Source of the DNA: Hungatella effluvii
GTDB taxonomy: Bacteria; Bacillota; Clostridia; Lachnospirales; Lachnospiraceae
Assembly: GCF_003201875.1 (NCBI RefSeq)
Contig: NZ_QJKD01000005.1
Coordinates: forward strand, 62,001-126,000
Reading direction: 5' to 3'
DNA length: 64,000 bases
The first letter of the stretch is position 1. Every line of letters begins with the position of its first letter. The notes under the pieces are model-generated. The model was given only the letters and a program-made list of their open reading frames with translations, was not told where the DNA came from and made no database searches. This document shows, piece after piece, positions 61,518 to 64,000 of the stretch. The translations under genes and the position numbers were made by a program.

Positions 61518-64000
61518 CTATCTCCATGCGATATATAGTGTTATGATTTTATTTCCCGGTACCGTACAGGTTATGGTGTCCGCCGTGTGCTTTACTTCCC
61601 CTTCCAGTTCCTCCAAAAGGCTGCACGCCCGGCATTCGCCGATCTCCCGGCCGGTGCGGATCACCAGTTCCTCCTCGCGGCTGCTTCTGTTATAGAAACG
61701 CACCACCGTTCCGTCCATTGTCCGGTGTTTCTTAAGGGCGCTGAGCAGGATGTTTTCGTTGTCAAAGTTTAAGAAGGATCCGCAGGCCTCTCTGTCTGCC
61801 GGAAGGTGCGGTACGTCCGTTCCATAGAGAGGATATAAGTATTTCTCTGCCTCCCTGGCCGGATTCTCTTCATCAAACAGAACCGCGTATTCCACAGTAG
61901 TCTCCCCAAGCTCCATAGCTCCCTTCGTCTCCACCACAGGGGTGGTGCTCTCCTGTCCATCCAGCCATGAGGTCGGAAGGCCGTGGAATAAGTAACTCGT
62001 ACTCCGTAGCAGGGTGATATAGAAATCCACTGTCTCTCCGTTTTTCTTCGTGTGGTATTCATAAAGACCTTTTCCCATCACGTGGAAGCTTCCGTCACAT
62101 TCCGCCGCTGTTCCCTGCGAGACGCTTTCCTTTTTCCCCCTGAGTCCTGCGTATCCCCGCATCGGGTTTAACAGGGACTGCGTCGATTTAAGCTCCGGTG
62201 CAAAGTCCTTTCTTTCCCCGGTCCGCTCCGTCTCCTCAAAGCCTGTGTTTGAGTATTCCACCGGATTTTTTAATGCCGCCGGGAATCTGGCAAACAGGAT
62301 GTGATCCGGACAGGGATTGTCGATCTGTACCGTAAATTCCACCCGGTCCGATCCCTCAGTCAGACAGACAAGCGTTACGATCCGGCACACCCGATACTCG
62401 GCGGAGCGCTTTAAAAATCCGCGGTCCGCCCGGTCCGGTATGTTCAGTTCGGCCGTTATCTTAAGCTTCTGTGACAGGGGGCTGTTGTGAATTACGGATA
62501 CGCCCGTCAGCCTTGCCAGCACATGTTCGTCCAGAAGCGGAGACACGTGCTGATACTCATCCCCCGCTTCGCCTCTGTCCACGAAACTGTTCAGTCCCCG
62601 GTATATTTGTCCGTTCTTTTTGTCCAGCACATTGATGCTGGCGTCTTCATTGACAGTGACAGAAAAACGCTGGTTTTCGATCTCAGCCCCGGATGGCTGG
62701 CGCCGCACGTAGAATTCCTGGCACCGCTTCTCCAGAAGACGGCTCTTCTGAATCCGGAAATACCGGATGGAAAGCGCCGGAATATCTTTTACCGGGAATA
62801 AAATCTTCACACACGTTCTCGGAATCTTCTCCTTGCTGTTATAGAGGTATTCCCGGGTGATCACCTCATCCGAAAGTTCCAGAATTTCATAGGGAATCTC
62901 CTCGCCGTTGTCCCCATAAAGTACGAAATCCTTCCAGCCTCCGGCCTTCTCCAAGTGCACCGTCTGTTCCGTCATCCCCGTATAGGCAAATGGATGGGGA
63001 TTGAAGACCGCCAGATACGACTCATCGCCGGAAACCTGTCCGTACGCTTCCCGTCCCGTCAGCTCCTCCATCGCCATCTCGCTGATCCGTGAGGAGGACT
63101 GGAGCGCATGGGTTAAATAGGACCTGATATCGTCCATCACCTCGTCGGTAGAACAGCCGGAGATTCCGTCGTGTCCCAGAGATATGGAGATGTTTCTCCA
63201 GATTTTTCCGAAGAGCCCTCCCGGATAGTCAAATCCATCTCCACAGGCAGAGGCCAGGACGGCCAGCGGCTCCGCGTACCGTTCCACCTGCGACTGAACC
63301 GCAAACAGAAGGCGTTTGATCCGGCCCCGGCAGGAAGTGACCGCGGTCGGATCCGGCCCGTACCGGAAATCCCGCAGCTCCCCTCTGACCGTTTTAAGGC
63401 CGCCGCAATCACCCGCCGCTTCCTTTGCCATTTCCGCGTAATCGGCAATGGAACCATTTCTGATATCCAGCTCCGGAAACGTTTCCTTCACGTCTCTCAC
63501 CATAGCCGTAAAATCCGGGTCCTGAAAGAGATGATCGGAACCATTGATCAGCAGAAAGGTATTTAAACGGCTGGATTCCTTTAACGTGCGGTAGGCGTCG
63601 TAAAAATGCTCTGCCGTGGTCTTTCCCATTTTCCCCCAGCTCTTCAGACTCCAGTATCCCAGAATCATATACTCGCACAGGACGCGGGACCCGTCTGGGG
63701 ACTCCCAGCAGAATTCCTTTTCTTTGTATTCCGTCCGGTCCACTCCCCGGAAGAAGAACGCCGTATCGATTCCCACGCCGTTTAATATCTGCGGAAGCTG
63801 GGAGAGATGACCGAAATTATCCGGCACATATCCCGCGTTTAACTTACCTCCAACCGACCGGCATACCTCATCTCCCAGCAGGAAATTACGGATCAGCGCC
63901 TCTCCTCCGGATAAGAACTCATCCGGCAGATTGTAGAGCGGCCCGAATACGAGACGCCCCTCCGCCGCCAGCTTCTCGATTCTCCCCCTGTTTTCCGGGT
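61518..64000 (-). CDS. GH38 alpha-mannosidase (5' end outside window)
   Basis: About 827 residues are visible, and the N-terminal part with the first metal-binding His-x-Asp lies beyond the window. The visible start reads GPLYNLPDEFLSGGEALIRN and then GYVPDNFGHLSQLPQIL, where the Asp is the GH38 nucleophile. ALASACGDGFDYPGG-like and AMEELTGREAYGQV segments and a long C-terminal beta region follow. The only start codon in the visible frame is an internal GTG at 63827, in the middle of the catalytic motif, so it is not the gene start. No signal peptide can be judged. It probably removes alpha-mannose from imported N-glycan or mannan fragments. Confidence 0.92.
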   Translation of the reverse strand, partial: PENRGRIEKLAAEGRLVFGPLYNLPDEFLSGGEALIRNFLLGDEVCRSVGGKLNAGYVPDNFGHLSQLPQILNGVGIDTAFFFRGVDRTEYKEKEFCWESPDGSRVLCEYMILGYWSLKSWGKMGKTTAEHFYDAYRTLKESSRLNTFLLINGSDHLFQDPDFTAMVRDVKETFPELDIRNGSIADYAEMAKEAAGDCGGLKTVRGELRDFRYGPDPTAVTSCRGRIKRLLFAVQSQVERYAEPLAVLASACGDGFDYPGGLFGKIWRNISISLGHDGISGCSTDEVMDDIRSYLTHALQSSSRISEMAMEELTGREAYGQVSGDESYLAVFNPHPFAYTGMTEQTVHLEKAGGWKDFVLYGDNGEEIPYEILELSDEVITREYLYNSKEKIPRTCVKILFPVKDIPALSIRYFRIQKSRLLEKRCQEFYVRRQPSGAEIENQRFSVTVNEDASINVLDKKNGQIYRGLNSFVDRGEAGDEYQHVSPLLDEHVLARLTGVSVIHNSPLSQKLKITAELNIPDRADRGFLKRSAEYRVCRIVTLVCLTEGSDRVEFTVQIDNPCPDHILFARFPAALKNPVEYSNTGFEETERTGERKDFAPELKSTQSLLNPMRGYAGLRGKKESVSQGTAAECDGSFHVMGKGLYEYHTKKNGETVDFYITLLRSTSYLFHGLPTSWLDGQESTTPVVETKGAMELGETTVEYAVLFDEENPAREAEKYLYPLYGTDVPHLPADREACGSFLNFDNENILLSALKKHRTMDGTVVRFYNRSSREEELVIRTGREIGECRACSLLEELEGEVKHTADTITCTVPGNKIITLYIAWR

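Noticed and set aside
63820..63840. Apparent frameshift in the GH38 gene, because the listed frame starts at 63827 within the catalytic motif
   Set aside because: Careful reading of the reverse strand gives GGA TAT GTG CCG GAT AAT, an unbroken GYVPDN frame that continues to the window edge; the GTG was only the first possible start codon in the visible part.

Overview
The window reads as a chromosomal segment of an anaerobic, spore-forming gut Firmicute, most likely a Lachnospiraceae member of the Clostridium symbiosum / Enterocloster / Hungatella type. This placement is inference. It rests on intermediate GC, strong AGGAGG ribosome sites, a CotS-type spore-coat gene, a short ProS under a T-box, YesMN-type and membrane-AraC sugar regulators, and several CUT1 sugar ABC operons. 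No phage, complete insertion sequence or CRISPR array was seen.

Layout. (1) 1-10130: a sulfated-glycan uptake operon on the minus strand (two permeases, binding protein, two Cys-type sulfatases, a DUF4091 glycosidase-like protein cut by the window edge) with a divergent membrane AraC regulator. (2) 10167-15769: dTDP-rhamnose genes rfbA, rfbB and rfbD (no rfbC), a MerR regulator fused to a methyltransferase behind a classic 19-bp-spacer MerR promoter, a membrane XRE regulator and a GNAT acetyltransferase. (3) 15818-29478: comFC, recD2 and mreB, with a sugar-transport block (URO-D-like protein, CUT1 transporter, M20 peptidase, YesM/YesN two-component pair) lying between comFC and recD2. (4) 29479-30249: a long non-coding region holding two related, terminator-ended small-RNA candidates. 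(5) 30250-38203: an ABC-F protein, a CmpB-type membrane protein, and a TetR / MFS / FtsX / ATPase efflux operon. (6) 38321-49345: housekeeping genes: phosphoglucomutase, CotS, CCA-adding enzyme, T-box-controlled proS, a subtilase-like lipoprotein, a CsaA-like protein, an HD-M20 fusion hydrolase, an AI-2E/YtvI-type membrane protein, a small HTH protein and two tRNAs (Ser-GCT, Tyr-GTA). (7) 49824-64000: a glycan-utilisation locus with GH43, a CUT1 transporter, GH127, a LacI regulator with three matching operator-like sites, an SGNH esterase, an (alpha/alpha)6 glycosidase, a GH13_18 phosphorylase-like enzyme and a GH38 mannosidase cut by the window edge.

How the genes work together. Three separate CUT1 importers each lack their own ATPase, so they probably share an MsmK/UgpC-like ATPase encoded elsewhere. 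Each importer has a different regulator type (AraC membrane sensor, YesMN pair, LacI) and a different set of enzymes, most without a signal peptide. Oligosaccharides are therefore probably imported first and broken down in the cytoplasm. The best candidates for something undescribed are the tandem C-rich small RNAs at 29.7-30.2 kb, the HD-hydrolase / lid-less M20 fusion at 46-47.4 kb, the URO-D/CUT1/M20 operon, and the LacI gene whose repeat-built C-terminal tail is cut by an amber codon.
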